This document shows, one piece after another, positions 12,001-21,775 of a stretch of 64,000 nt of DNA. Source of the DNA: Trileptium ribeirensis (Eukaryota > Nematoda > Enoplea > Enoplida > Thoracostomopsidae); contig JASANE010004998.1 in NCBI GenBank assembly GCA_030248225.1, forward strand, positions 21,951 through 85,950, read 5' to 3'. The position numbers were made by a program, and so were the translations under genes. The notes beneath the pieces are model-generated. The model did not search any database and was not told where the DNA came from. It saw nothing but the letters and a program-made list of their open reading frames with translations. Numbering within the stretch: position 1 is the first letter of the stretch; the number at the start of each line of letters is the position of its first letter.

Positions 12001-15000
12001 AAACAAAACAACGTCCGGCTACCGATCCCTGTGGAACACCACTGGAAATTTCCACATGGCGGGAATGAAAGCCTCTGTACACTACTCGTTGTGATCTTCC
12101 TTGCAAAAAACTTCGAAACCAATTGTTTTAACTACTAAACCAAAAGATGACAGCTTTTGCACTAAACTTATTTGACTAACTGAATCAAAAGCTTTCTTGA
12201 AGTCAAGATATACACAATCTACTACGTCACCATCGTTTATTGCCGTCGTAATGTAATCGGTGGATTCTAATAACTGCGTACAGCACGATTTCCCGCGACA
12301 GAAACCAAATTGAGAATCATTTAACATACCATTAGAAATCGTGTGGGCAATAACCTGGTCGCATATAATTTGTTCCAATATTTTACAGCACTTGCAAATC
12401 AAACTGATCGGTCTATAGTTTCTAACATCCGAGGTATTTCCAGTTTTGTGGAGCAGGACTATATCAGCCGCATTTCGAAAATCTTAAATAGTGGGTCAGC
12501 AAGGACAACAGCCATATACCTCAGGGCTGCATTAGGTATTCAGTCTGGGCCACATGCCTTATTGGATTCCACCTCGGATAACTTTTTTAATTAAATTAGC
12601 GTCGAAATAGATTTCATTCATATATACTTGACCTGCAATGGGAAACATGGTAGCACTTCCTGGTGGGACGAATACTGCGGCAAAATAATCATTGTACATA
12701 TTAGCTATTTCTACCGGGTCATCTCATATACTATCATCTTCTATCCGTCTCGTCGACATGCCACCACAAGGGTTCTTGCGTTTACGATTTGTGTAAGCAA
12801 AGAACGATTTTGGGTTTGATTTTATGTTTGTAGCAATCTTTAGTTCGAATGTCCTGATGTCACTTTCACACAATTTGTCGCACTCTACAAACTTTGTTTG
12901 ATAGTTGAGCCACGACGCTTGCGTATTGCGTAGCTTGAATTTCTTGTATGCATTTCTTTTTGTACGAATTGCGTGGATTGTTCGAAATGTTGCCCAAATC
13001 GGTTTCTTTACAATCTTAACAGAATTACCTTTCGGCATAGTTAATTCTAGCACTTCGAGTAGAGTAGATTTGAATATTGACCACATTTTTTCTACAGTTG
13101 GAGCTGCCCTAATCAGTTCTATAACGTTTTTTGAAGTGAACAGTTGACAAGCATGCTCCCAATGACTAGCAGTTGCACGATGTATAGATAGTTGTGAGCG
13201 CGGTTGTGAACGAATATATTGCAGGTTCCATGCTAGCTTGAAAACAACAATGTTATGGTCTGAAGTTGAAGTAAGCGGAGCGTCAATTTCAACAGCAATG
13301 ACATCTTCTGGCAAATGTGTGAAGACGAGGTCGAGACATTTATTTCGGCGAGTGTTTTCCCTGATAGGTTGGTGTAGTCCGCTATCTAGTACCGTTGATA
13401 CAAACGAATCACATCTAGGCGGCCACTCAAAGTTCGCCCAGTCAATGTCTGGATAATTGAAGTCGCCAGCGATGCATATTTTAGCATATTCAGAGATAAT
13501 TTGGACGCTTGGACTGCATTATCTATTAATTCACCAGCGTTAGGAGGGCGGTAGATGAACAGAATAAAGCACGATCACCAAAGCTCATTGGCACAGAACA
13601 AAGAGTATCTTCACAGTCAATTTCAAGGGGCATGCTTACGGGGAAAGGATTGAGGAGAGATTTTACGTAGATAGCAGCGCTCCCACCCCTCCGATTTTGG
13701 CGATCATAGCGAAATAAAGAATAATTGCTTATAGAAATCTCCCAATCATCCTTTTGTTTGTGACTGTAGCTTCATTACTCTAGCAAACGTGGTATAGCCA
13801 TGTGTATAGGTCAACTAGTTTCCTTTTTATAAAGGTCTTAGTTATTGAGCTGAGATCTTACTATTCGGAACCAAACGTACTCTCATTTTTGTTTACGCCT
13901 TGTAACCACACTCTACGCTCACTGCAATACGTTGAAGTTAGCTGTAGCTGAACGTTGCTTACCCAAATGTCTAAAGTTTCGTTTATCAGAACGTAGTTCA
14001 GATTGTGTGCTGCAGGGGTGAAATCTTTTAAATTCCGTCTGTGTGTGTGATCGGGCATAACTCGAGATAACACGCCTTTACCGATTTTCATGATCTTGGG
14101 TTCATTGGAACCGGTATAGTCGATTTACCGTGTACATCTCCGAGCGTTTTTTTGATTTGGGGTCTTGTTCCCGGGTTAGGGGTCAAAATGTGGGTTCTAA
14201 CCCCATTTTAGTACTCTTCACGGAAAATGTTATTTTATCTTAACTATCGGATTTTTTCTCTGGATGGTTTTATTTCATAGTAAAATTATAAATGCCGATG
14301 CTTTTTTGTTTTTCGATTATGGCTCCGGTTCTGGATATATGGGGTTTGAGGTACGGGGGTATGGCGCCCCAATGGTTCCTCGACCCAAAATTTGAAAATT
14401 TTTTTCTGATGTCTTGGGCGGCTTTTAAATTTTACCTGGGGTTTTCGGGTATGGGAAACTCATTTCCGGTACCTGTTTTGCTCTGCGACCCATGGTTCTA
14501 TGGGTACGGGGGTATGACGTCCCATGGTTTGGGGTCAGAGTTCAAAATGAGGGGTTTTTTGTACCTTCACGGATGCAAGATTATTTTTATCTTAACATTC
14601 GAATTTCTTTCTCTGGTTGGTTTTATTTCATAGTAAAATGATAAATGCCGATGATTCTTTTTTGTTTTTCGATTAAGGCTCCGGTTTTGTAGTTATGGGG
14701 CTTGAGGTATGGCAGCGTCATGGTTCCTCGTCCCAAAATTAGAAAAGTTGTTCTGATGTCCTGGGCGGCTGAAAAGTTTTACTTGGGAGTTTTCGGGCAT
14801 GGGAAACTCTGCCGGTATTGGTTTTACTCTGCGACCCATGTTCCATACACCTGAGAGTTTTGGGGCATGGAACACTTATTGCCGATGTTAGTTTTTTTGT
14901 AACTGCTGGTATTGTTTGGTGTCCACATATAGCATATCGACGAATGCTATCGAGAGCTGATTAGATGTGCACGCAGAAGGCGTAGGTGTACCTATGCTTC

Positions 15001-18000
15001 ACTATTCACTCTGAAATCTCGATAGAGTTACTAGTTTTATAAAGTGCGCAGATTAGGCTTTGGCTTTTAAGGCGCGAAAGCCGCTGATGACGATTACAAT
15101 CGACAAGATAGGTATCGGCCCCTATTTTAGTGGCAACACTGACCTCTAAGCCCGATCTGTAGAAACCTGTATACAGCCTTATACTACATTTGGAATTACT
15201 TTAGATTTGGCCGCGCAGGACCAGGAGCTATGGGAGGCGGTGGTATGATGCGTGGCGGACCAATGGGTGGTATGCAGGTAATTCATCTTTGTTATATCGT
15301 TCATAATGTTTTGCTGTTTCACTCTATTTTATTCTGCTCTATAATTGTTTTTTTCTTATACAATTCCTGTATGACCATCACTAAAATATTTTCCTTAAAG
15401 CTTAGTAGTCTCACGCAAGCGGTGTTGTAAGAATATTCACGTTACAATCACGTTTGATATTTTGGGTTTAATTATTTCAACTTTTACTTAATATCTTTTA
15501 TATTTGTACTTGAGCGTGTAGCAGTAGTTTTTAAGATTTTAAAAAAATGTATTTAAGGATTATGGCGGCGGAATGGGAGGCATGGGCGGAGGCCCGATGG
15601 GAGGTATGGGTGGAATGGGCCATGTTGGTGGTGGTGGCGGAGGTCCATCCCAAACAACCCAAGTGACCATTCCTAACGACTTGGCAGGGACGATCATCGG
15701 CAAAGGCGGTGAACGTATTGGCCGCATTCGAAGCGAATCCGGCGCCCAGATTGCGATTGACACTGACACTACGGAAGCGGGTGAACGAATTATTACGATC
15801 TCTGGCTCGCCGAACCAGATTCAGCTTGCGCAATTTTTACTCCAGCAATGGTAAGTGTTAGTCAAGATAATGGTAATGCTGGTTACAATATTCCTTCAAT
15901 CTTTCATAAGTCGGACTTGTTTTCACATAATGCAAATTTGCTGCAATAAGCTAGCTATTCGCTTGATGGAAGCCACTAGGTATAACGCGTAGAAGTAATC
16001 TAATTTATACACAACTTAGTTTGTTGCTGTTTTGCTATTGCTGCCTGTATCACACAGGCGCCGACAAAAATGAGTTCGATTGAAGCAACGTTCGTTTGTA
16101 AATGTAAAAACTACTTTGTTAATGTTAGCCCGCATTTCGCGTTCGCTTTTATTACATTCATTATCCCTAACTGTTAAATAATGCTTGGTGGAATAGACTG
16201 TCACCTTTTGAACGGATCAGCTGCTAAAACTAATATGACACGGGCAGTGGTCTATTTTTTCTCAGTACTGTTGGAGAGCTATGAAAAGTTTGTCACGTTA
16301 TAACGGTACATCTATTCTATTTTGGCATAATGCATGAGTAAACCTAGGCTGCACCCGCCTAACATCCACTTATATCATTAGCGTTTGGCGATCGCTCGTT
16401 CGCGGGAATAGCCATCCGTCAACATAGGCAACGTATCCAAAACGTTAATTAACAAAAATTTGTCCTATTAACGATTTCTTCAAAAGCATTAAGCAACCCA
16501 ATAATTTAGATCGTTGAACTGGAAAATCTTTATTATTTTATCGAATGATTTTCCTTTTAGGGTTTTTAAACCTTCACATCACATGCAATGTTCACGCACC
16601 ACATGTATTATTGTAAATAAAACGAAATATGTTAGCGTAACGAAAAAATGCGGAATGCGAGGTGTCATGTGTGTTGCGACACGAATTTGCAGCTAAATAA
16701 ATAGTTCCATTGCGTTAGCGGACAGAAGTTATCCCGTCTTGCAATCACTCGCTACGCGTTTACCAGCGGAAATTTTTAAATTTGGAATTGGCTATTGCGG
16801 TGATTTGTTCTCTAACAGCGGTTTGTACATAGTGTCAAAACAGAATGGTGGGGCCCGCATTTTAGGTTTACTCATCCATAACTTGCTATTCTGGATACGA
16901 GATGCTTATTTAGTTGATCGATTTGAAAATCTCAGCCATTCAGATTTGCACTTGTTTGCAATGATTGCTAATTCTTGGGTGGTACTACTATGGTAAATCG
17001 TACCGCGTGGTTGAAAAATAAGCTGCATCTATTTAATTATAATGATTGCGAATTCCACGGTAGTTCGCCTTCAAACCCAGCTGGGCGAAGTACCCGCAGG
17101 ATAATGTATTTGCTGAGTTGACAGGAGTTTAATGTAGGGGTTGGCGTTCGATAGATGATATGGATTCCTTTTTATGTACATTCGGTTTTTCCCCCATAGT
17201 TTTGTAAAAATAACGAACGGGCTTATCAGAACCTAGTGGAGATTGTGTGTTGCAGGCGTGAAATCTTTTAAATTTCGTCTGTCAGGGTTATTTTTATCTT
17301 AATTTTCTAATTTTTTCTCTGATAGGTTTTATTTCGTAGTAAAATAAGTGCCAATGTCTCTTTTTTGTTTTTCGATTAAGGCTCCGGTTCTAGATTTGTG
17401 TGGTTCTAGATTAGGTGTGGTGCCTCAATGATTCCTCGACCCAAAATTCGAAAATTTGTTTTGGCTTCTTGAGCTACTGAAAATTTTTACTTGGGGGTTA
17501 CGGGCATGGTCAGCTCCTTGTCTTTGTTGGTTTTCCTATGTGGCCCATGGTTTCGTGTGTACTGGGGAAGGCGCCCCCAAAGTTCGGATTAGAGCGAAGG
17601 TTTTTACCTTGACGGATGCAAGGTTATTTTTATCTGAACTTTAGATTTTTTCTCTGCTTGGTTTTATTTTATAGCAAATTCATAAATGCCGATGCCTCTT
17701 TTTTCGATTAAGGTTCCGATTCATTTGGTTTGAGGTACCCCCGTGGTTCCTCGACCCAGCTTGAACTTGGGGGTTTTGGGGCATGGGAAACTTATTGCCG
17801 GTGTTAGTTTTGTTCAAACTTGTGCGGTATTGTGTGATATCTACATATAGCATATCGATGTATGCTATCGAGAGCTGATTGGTTGTACACACAAAAGGCG
17901 TAGGTGTAACTATGCTTCATTACGTTCTGCAATCTCGATAGAGTAACTAGTACAAAATTTCGTGGTCACAACTCGGCCATTGGCATTTACGATTGTAGCT

Positions 18001-18086
18001 ACATTCTTTGTGTGTTGGTTTTTAGCGTCCGTTCAAGTCCTGCTGGTCGACGCTACATTGAGTATCAATTGGGGGTGGCACATTGA
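21..18086 (+). CDS. HNRNPK: hnRNP K homologue (KH-domain RNA-binding protein), 5' end outside window
   Basis: Spliced gene with exons 21-67, 1477-1552, 3105-3218, 5216-5344, 10614-10804, 15205-15277, 15558-15850 and probably 18026-18086. All joins keep phase and give 327 residues plus a stop. The product resembles heterogeneous nuclear ribonucleoprotein K, a nuclear and cytoplasmic protein that binds C-rich RNA and single-stranded DNA through three KH domains. Seen here: the second half of KH1 (IPDSNSPDR, then [15 protein letters not shown]), a full KH2 with the GXXG loop GRGG, a [13 protein letters not shown] segment like the one after KH2 in hnRNP K, a Gly/Arg then Gly/Met-rich linker, and KH3 with GXXG loop GKGG after [16 protein letters not shown]. 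The KH1 start and N terminus lie upstream. Identity is firm; the last exon is less certain. Confidence 0.93.
68..1476 (+). other. hnRNP K intron, no recognised content
   Basis: Bounded by a GT donor at 68 and an AG acceptor at 1476. AT-rich; several short chance open frames on both strands have no family resemblance. I see no repeat or RNA gene. Confidence 0.6.
1477..1552 (+). CDS. HNRNPK: hnRNP K exon, end of KH1
   Basis: Preceded by tttgttctgttttcag and followed by gtgtgt. Encodes [20 protein letters not shown] and a short acidic tail, the last strand and C-terminal helix of KH1. Ends at a complete codon (GAG). Confidence 0.92.
2858..3061. mobile_element. MITE-like repeat, copy 1 (in an hnRNP K intron)
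   Basis: The ends form an inverted repeat: left TAAGCTTCTGGCTAGTCCAA, and the right end reads TAAAGCTTTGGCTAGTCCAA on the other strand. The interior is rich in CCGGGG/CCGGAT words and ends with a GCAGCCGAAAATGCC block. A second copy lies at 4046-4235. Terminal TA on both sides would suit a Tc1/mariner-type insertion, but the superfamily is not certain. Confidence 0.55.
3105..3218 (+). CDS. HNRNPK: hnRNP K exon, first half of KH2
   Basis: Acceptor tgtacccttttcag, donor gtatgt. The 38 codons include [20 protein letters not shown] followed by IKELRE. This is the first strand, first helix, GXXG loop (GRGG) and second helix of KH2, close to the IHQSLAGGIIG and KIKELRE segments of vertebrate hnRNP K. 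Confidence 0.95.
4046..4235. mobile_element. MITE-like repeat, copy 2 (in an hnRNP K intron)
   Basis: Shares long near-identical blocks with 2858-3061: CCAAACTTCGGAAATT, GGGGCCAATTTTTTGCCGG, TTTTGTcGCGTTTAaGCGTT, TTAATTTTTCTCAGCAG and GCAGCCGAAAATGCC, in the same order and orientation. Its outer inverted ends are more decayed. The rest of intron 3219-5215 is AT-rich with an (AT)n run near 4520 and no recognised gene. Confidence 0.6.
5216..5344 (+). CDS. HNRNPK: hnRNP K exon, second half of KH2
   Basis: Acceptor cttacatacttatag, donor gtaagt. The 43 codons include [20 protein letters not shown] and end in KVLNICAE. The [10 protein letters not shown] block matches the PHSTDRVVLI strand of KH2 in hnRNP K. 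Confidence 0.95.
5585..6335 (+). pseudogene. LINE endonuclease remnant
   Basis: Endonuclease part of the sense LINE, spread over at least two frames. It starts [20 protein letters not shown] and [10 protein letters not shown], meets a stop near 5742, and resumes with VIGCDANAQ and the SDHKFIGF end motif. The frame changes near 5990 show it is not a working enzyme. Confidence 0.75.
8344..8799 (+). pseudogene. LINE RNase H and zinc-knuckle remnant
   Basis: Contains [56 protein letters not shown] and then, after a frame change near 8625, [18 protein letters not shown]. The first conserved strand of RNase H (usually with TDGS) lies before 8344 and is damaged. The layout RNase H followed by a CCHC knuckle is that of I-group LINEs. 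Confidence 0.75.
9695..9746. repeat. Imperfect inverted repeat, 24-nt arms
   Basis: Arms 9695-9718 and 9723-9746 pair at 22 of 24 positions around a 4-nt loop. It lies in the large hnRNP K intron downstream of the LINE. The remaining intron sequence 8893-10613 is AT-rich with no recognised gene. Confidence 0.6.
10614..10804 (+). CDS. HNRNPK: hnRNP K exon, linker with RGG box
   Basis: Acceptor attcgtatttcag, donor gttagt. Encodes [20 protein letters not shown], then a Gly/Arg-rich stretch with several RGG units and a Gly/Met run. RGG boxes bind RNA and are arginine-methylation targets; vertebrate hnRNP K has an RGG-containing interaction region at the same place. The exon is clearly more GC-rich than its introns. 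It ends two bases into a Gly codon completed by the next exon. Confidence 0.92.
11130..11591 (-). pseudogene. LINE reverse transcriptase C-terminal fragment
   Basis: The longest intact piece of the antisense LINE, 153 residues. It has the [40 protein letters not shown] and [20 protein letters not shown] motifs typical of the thumb and C-terminal region of CR1/Jockey-type polymerases. It is cut off from the RT core by a frame break between 11591 and 11632. Confidence 0.8.
11632..12402 (-). pseudogene. LINE reverse transcriptase core fragments
   Basis: Two frames (12402-12082 and 12006-11632) carry the RT palm: [60 protein letters not shown] and FANDLKVF. The second catalytic motif reads FAND instead of FADD, which would lose a catalytic aspartate, and the frames do not join. 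Confidence 0.8.
12724..13314 (-). pseudogene. LINE endonuclease end and inter-domain fragment
   Basis: Reads [20 protein letters not shown], the last endonuclease strand with the SDH motif, then a basic inter-domain segment with [20 protein letters not shown]. It continues from the [10 protein letters not shown] motif just upstream (13440-13470). Part of the antisense LINE, not a host gene. Confidence 0.78.
13970..15035. repeat. Composite repeat, copy A (in an hnRNP K intron)
   Basis: Shares a left block (TTATCAGAACgTAGT, GTGAAATCTTTTAAATT), two internal subunits starting near 14229 and 14578 (TTATcTTAAC, GGTTTTATTTCATAGTAAAA, AAATGCCGATG, GGCTCCGGTT) and a right block (CATATAGCATATCGA, GCTATCGAGAGCTGATT, GGCGTAGGTGTA, CTCGATAGAGT) with 17210-17955. 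The right block contains a 7-bp hairpin around ATAGCAT/ATGCTAT. No coding capacity or clear terminal inverted repeat is seen; the family is unknown. Confidence 0.65.
15205..15277 (+). CDS. HNRNPK: hnRNP K exon, Gly/Met-rich linker
   Basis: Acceptor ggaattactttag, donor gtaatt. The first base completes the split Gly codon; then [20 protein letters not shown] and GGMQ. A short 73-nt exon supported by phase (1 + 72) and by continuity of composition with the exons on both sides. Confidence 0.85.
15558..15850 (+). CDS. HNRNPK: hnRNP K exon, GGM linker and KH3
   Basis: Acceptor tgtatttaag. A GGM-repeat stretch is followed by KH3: [20 protein letters not shown], then [16 protein letters not shown], a [12 protein letters not shown] strand and the [11 protein letters not shown] helix. 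The exon either ends at caatg|gtaagtg, a strong donor, and joins 18026, or reads two bases further to Trp and a TAA stop at 15852-15854. Vertebrate hnRNP K continues after LLQN with SVKQY, which favours splicing. Confidence 0.93.
17210..17955. repeat. Composite repeat, copy B (in an hnRNP K intron)
   Basis: Same order and orientation of blocks as copy A: left block near 17228, internal subunits starting near 17287 and 17622, right block 17845-17950 ending CTCGATAGAGTAACTAGT. The internal subunit is about 340 bases and is present twice in each copy. The intron before it, 15855-17209, has no recognised content. Confidence 0.65.
18026..18086 (+). CDS. HNRNPK: Probable last hnRNP K exon
   Basis: A strong pyrimidine-rich acceptor (gtgtgttggtttttag) ends at 18025. 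Joining TG from 15849-15850 to the first base here makes Cys and gives [22 protein letters not shown] then TGA at 18084-18086. The VR after QQC resembles the SVK/SVR that follows the last KH3 helix in family members. An AATAAA lies at 18265-18270, about 180 bases past the stop. It is proposed from splice signals and a very short match; a different last exon or the TAA at 15852 remains possible. Confidence 0.5.
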
Positions 18087-18264
18087 ACCAATTCCCAGAA
18101 GATGTCTATCGTTTTGTGAAATATAATTGTTTTTAATACTACTGCATGGCGTCATAATATTTGTTAATTTTTCTTCAACTATTGTTACTATTGCAAGAAA
18201 TTTGTGCTCTTTACATTTCTACGCAAACCGAAGTAAACTTCTTAAGCTTCAAGTAGGCTGGCAG

Positions 18265-18270
18265 AATAAA
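18265..18270 (+). promoter_or_regulatory. Candidate polyadenylation signal AATAAA
   Basis: Canonical hexamer about 180 bases downstream of the proposed hnRNP K stop at 18086, a reasonable 3' UTR length. AT-rich DNA yields chance copies, so this rests on position only. Confidence 0.35.
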
Positions 18271-19282
18271 AAGGTTTTGGTAAAAAATTAAGTTCTTATA
18301 ATAAATTACGATGATTCAGTCAAGAAGTATTTATGCCTGAATATTCGAATCCAAAAGTGGATGTTCTATAGCTCGTTTATCGTAATTTGTGTGATTAGTT
18401 CGTGTTACAATTTGAAATTTCGTAGTAGTGTTGGTATAAGTGCAAATGGGTCATTCATTTCGTTTTTATTGCGTAACCTGATGTTGAAACGTTACTGCTG
18501 TATCAGTAAATTGATACTATAGTTAGTGCATTCCTTTGAGCTTTATAGTAATTGGGCTTTTATATGTTCACGCTGCTCTCGTTATCATTGTATGACAATA
18601 TTCCAATATCTCCAGAGGTTTGTTTTAAATGTGAATTCACATGTCATGTAAGTTGTGACACCGTTTTTAGCATGGTCAAATGTGCGAAACTATTGCATTC
18701 GAAGGGTTGATTCATGATTTCACATTGCGAATAATTGTCCTAAAATGAGACCAAGTATTTCCAATGGAAGTCTGGTAGCTTGCGATTGCCTGAGAGGGCC
18801 AGTATCTTGTTGAGTTTCTTTGGGGGTTTGTCTACCCTTGGAGTAGTTGCTCTAATGGTGTCCGCTGGTTTGTCCTACGTACTCCTCGTGCTAGCCTTAA
18901 ATTTCGCTACGCCTTGCATGTCGCAATTGGCGCGCAAGCGCGGCACTCCTCATTGTGATCGTTCGGCAGGAAAACCAGGCTGAGCCACTGTCGGGAACAT
19001 ACTCTGGGATGTCACAAGGCGAGCATTTTCACAACTTCAACTTGAAAAAGTTAATCTTACAAACGATTGGCTATGTCAATTGCCCTGGTGTTTGTTGTAT
19101 TCGGCATACGAATCTACGCTTGCCTATACTCACGCACCAAGTACAAAACCCCCGAAATGTTTGGACCAAATCATGCGTGTATAAGATTAACATATATCTC
19201 CAACCCTGCTGACTAGCCCAACAATTACTGTTTCGTCCGAGGGAATGGGAAACCAGTCGGCGCTAAAACGTGGTAAAGTTTT
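18271..19282. other. Intergenic, no recognised gene
   Basis: An open frame at 18780-18983 on the plus strand is hydrophobic in its middle (SFFGGLSTLGVVALMVSAG), but has no recognisable relatives, splice context or conserved motif. The segment 18770-19020 is more GC-rich than its surroundings and could be an old repeat or a non-coding exon. Confidence 0.4.
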
Positions 19283-19331
19283 GCTTAGCACCTACCCACG
19301 ATTTTATATCAATCGTGGGTAGGTGCTAAGC
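19283..19331. repeat. Perfect 21-bp hairpin
   Basis: Arms 19283-19303 and 19311-19331 are exact reverse complements (core AGCACCTACCCACGAT / ATCGTGGGTAGGTGCT) around a 7-nt loop TTATATC. It stands alone between genes. No T-tract or other terminator context follows. Confidence 0.9.
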
Positions 19332-21775
19332 TTATCTCCCCAGAACTTTAAGCTTGTCTCACATGGATTTATCCCTCAGCCCGTGACGCGCCGAAGGGGA
19401 GGCCTCATCCAACTAAAAGACATGGACACAAAGAAACGAGCCAAGCCCCACACGGGAAAATAAGAAAACCTTATAACCCATAAAACCTGAAGCTGAAGGA
19501 GACAAGTGAGCGACCACCGCTCAGTGTAAAGTGTACTGTCGACTGGTCCTGATGATGCATCGGTGTCTTGTCTTTTATAAGCCTGTGTCTACCTCCCTCG
19601 CAGTAGACCTTTGGTTCCCCAAAATCTCGCTGAAATAAATTTAAACTTGATTGGCACTATTCGGCAATGCCCCTGACAAAACCAATGCCGACAACACTAG
19701 ACTGTATATACAACACGTTCAAAAAGCAGCAACCGAGACGACTCGTGCCACAAAAGATAACGTGGCCTATGCTGTAAGGTACAAAACAATTATTTATACA
19801 ATTCAAACTACAAAACCATAATTTACAACGAATGAACTGCCGACTGGTCAAACATCGAGTCGTCGTATATAGCGCTCTACACACCAGGAAAAGGTCGTCT
19901 TCCTTTTAATTGGTAAACCACTAAATCTTGCACTGGTCGGGAGACTAATTTTCCGAGCAGCCAAATATATTGGCCAGCGCGAGGGTAATTTTATTTAAGT
20001 TTTTTAGGCATTTGGAGTAGCGCAGACGACCGAGAGTAGGACTATTATTTCTCTCTGGCGGATCGGCCGCGGTTGAGAATAAAAAATCAGCTGGGGAGTT
20101 ACCTCTAGAGGATGTTTTAGGAGCCCACTATGAAAGTTTTTTGTGTGACATTGGGGTTATTCGGACCCCCTGCTCAAAAGCGGAGTCGGGTGGTTCCGAG
20201 AATGTTTTTGATGGATAGCTGGTGGTATGTAGCCAAAAATTACAGGAGTTTTAGTATTCTGGGTATCGCCTTGGGCGATTGAAAATGCGGAGTTTCCGCG
20301 TTGGAATTGGGGTATCCTGGTAAGTATATATATTTGGTAGACCCGATAGCACTTTTCGCAAGCCTTAGGGTCTGTATTAAATAGTTAATCTCACCCGTTG
20401 CCCTTGGAGATGCGTTGAAACGGAAAATTTGGCGCTGGGGAATGACCCCTTCATTTTAGTAGGTGTAGAAGTTGTTAATTTGTATTTGGTGTGCCATGCC
20501 TGTTGTATCAGGGCGGAGACGACCATTTTTCCTTTAATCCTGAAAACCTACACAGCACTATAAACAATTTGCAATAAAACATACATTACCAATACACTAT
20601 TATTATGATTTTTCATGACTGATGCGCACGGGGATAAGGACGATCGCGACGCGAATTATAAGCGAAAATGGTGCTTAAATTCCTATTAGGCTATTCCATC
20701 CGGTGTTCCGGGCCCTATCAGGGCATACATCAGTTGCCCACATAACTTTATATTTTATAAATCATTTTACAACTGATCGTTACATTTTTATTATAGACAT
20801 TTCAGAATTGCACATGAATGACCTGGGGTGCTACCGCCCGAAGCCAAATATCATTTCCTATATCGACCACCTTAGGCTTAGTGCCGTTGTTGTGAAATCC
20901 TTAGGGACGTTTGACCCGGCGTACCACTGGAACGTGAACAGGAATAATTATTTTATCAATTAATAGTACAATTCCTGAGTACGATACAAGTGACACAGTA
21001 TCGGATTACGCCCATCGGTCCATGGGTGGGTGTCTTATAGCATAAATTTTGGCATTGATCATACAGTATTTCGGAAGAGATCTGACAGTTGGGTTGTTAC
21101 ATAACGATATTGATTTTGACCGAAAAGGAAGTTAACTGTATATATTCTTGTTGCTTAAATTTGTCAAAATTTCATTTTCTTAACTGACATAGTTAAGTTA
21201 GACCGATTTTAGCAGCATTGGTTTCGATTTGCGTTCTTCGAATATAACCACGCATAAGTTATTAAGTTGTAAACGATGACTTGGACGATAAATTTGTTTA
21301 TATTCAGTACTATAATGTTTAGAAAACATTTTTAATAGTTCCAAAGGTTAGGTTTGATAGATATATACTTCTTTTTTGCTCATTCTTGTATATATATATT
21401 TAAAATTCAAGTTGCATTTTCCCCGATTTTTGTGAATTTCTACACGGTCGAATGAGGGAGGGTCCTTTTTTAAATACACTCGAAATTCCAATTTTCAACG
21501 TGAAATTAAAATGTATTTTCGAGATCCTGCGATAATTTTGGTTGCTGGACTCAGACTCACAGTAACGGTTACGAAAAGTTTTGTTTGAGCCAAAATTTAT
21601 TTTTGTTTCTGTTTCGCAAATATGGAAAATCCCTTCGATCCATTGGCAGCGCAGAATTTCGATGCTATGAAGACTTTTGTGTAATGCGGCGTTCACGTTA
21701 TAATGTCCCCTCCGTTAAGATACTTTTGTGCTCCTGTAGTGGTTACTATTAACGTAAGGGTCACACACAGACCAT
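19332..21775. other. Intergenic, no recognised gene
   Basis: Holds an AATAAA near 19634 after a moderately GC-rich stretch (19370-19630) that might be a retroelement 3' end, but no motif confirms it. The rest is AT-rich with short chance frames. Confidence 0.4.

Larger units (their letters stand above)
11000..13745 (-). mobile_element. Decayed CR1/Jockey-type LINE, antisense in hnRNP K intron
   Basis: On the minus strand, from high to low coordinates: endonuclease with [18 protein letters not shown] (about 13690-13620), [33 protein letters not shown] (about 13470-13440) and [14 protein letters not shown] (about 13260-13225); the link segment with [20 protein letters not shown]; reverse transcriptase with [19 protein letters not shown] (about 12215-12185), [10 protein letters not shown] and FANDLK (about 11940) where families have FADD; and the usual C-terminal segment [19 protein letters not shown] to a stop at 11130. 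It needs several frame changes, so it is dead. The 5' side is truncated near 13745. The 3' limit is vague, near the repeated gaataaa/gtgaataa words at about 11000. Confidence 0.85.

Noticed and set aside
15084..15110. CTGATGA followed by a small stem, like a hammerhead ribozyme core
   Set aside because: The required GAAA after stem II is absent (ACAAG instead) and no stem III with a cleavage site is visible.
15531..15833. Open frames on the minus strand opposite hnRNP K exon 7
   Set aside because: Pro/Pro/Ile/Pro runs mirror the GGM codons of the real exon; the plus strand has KH3 and splice sites.
18780..18983. Frame with hydrophobic middle, possible small membrane protein
   Set aside because: Short, unsupported start, no relatives recognised, and no splice or polyadenylation context specific to it.
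19549..19575. CTGATGA in a GC-richer segment, again hammerhead-like
   Set aside because: No GAAA and no stem II; GATGCATC is just a short palindrome.
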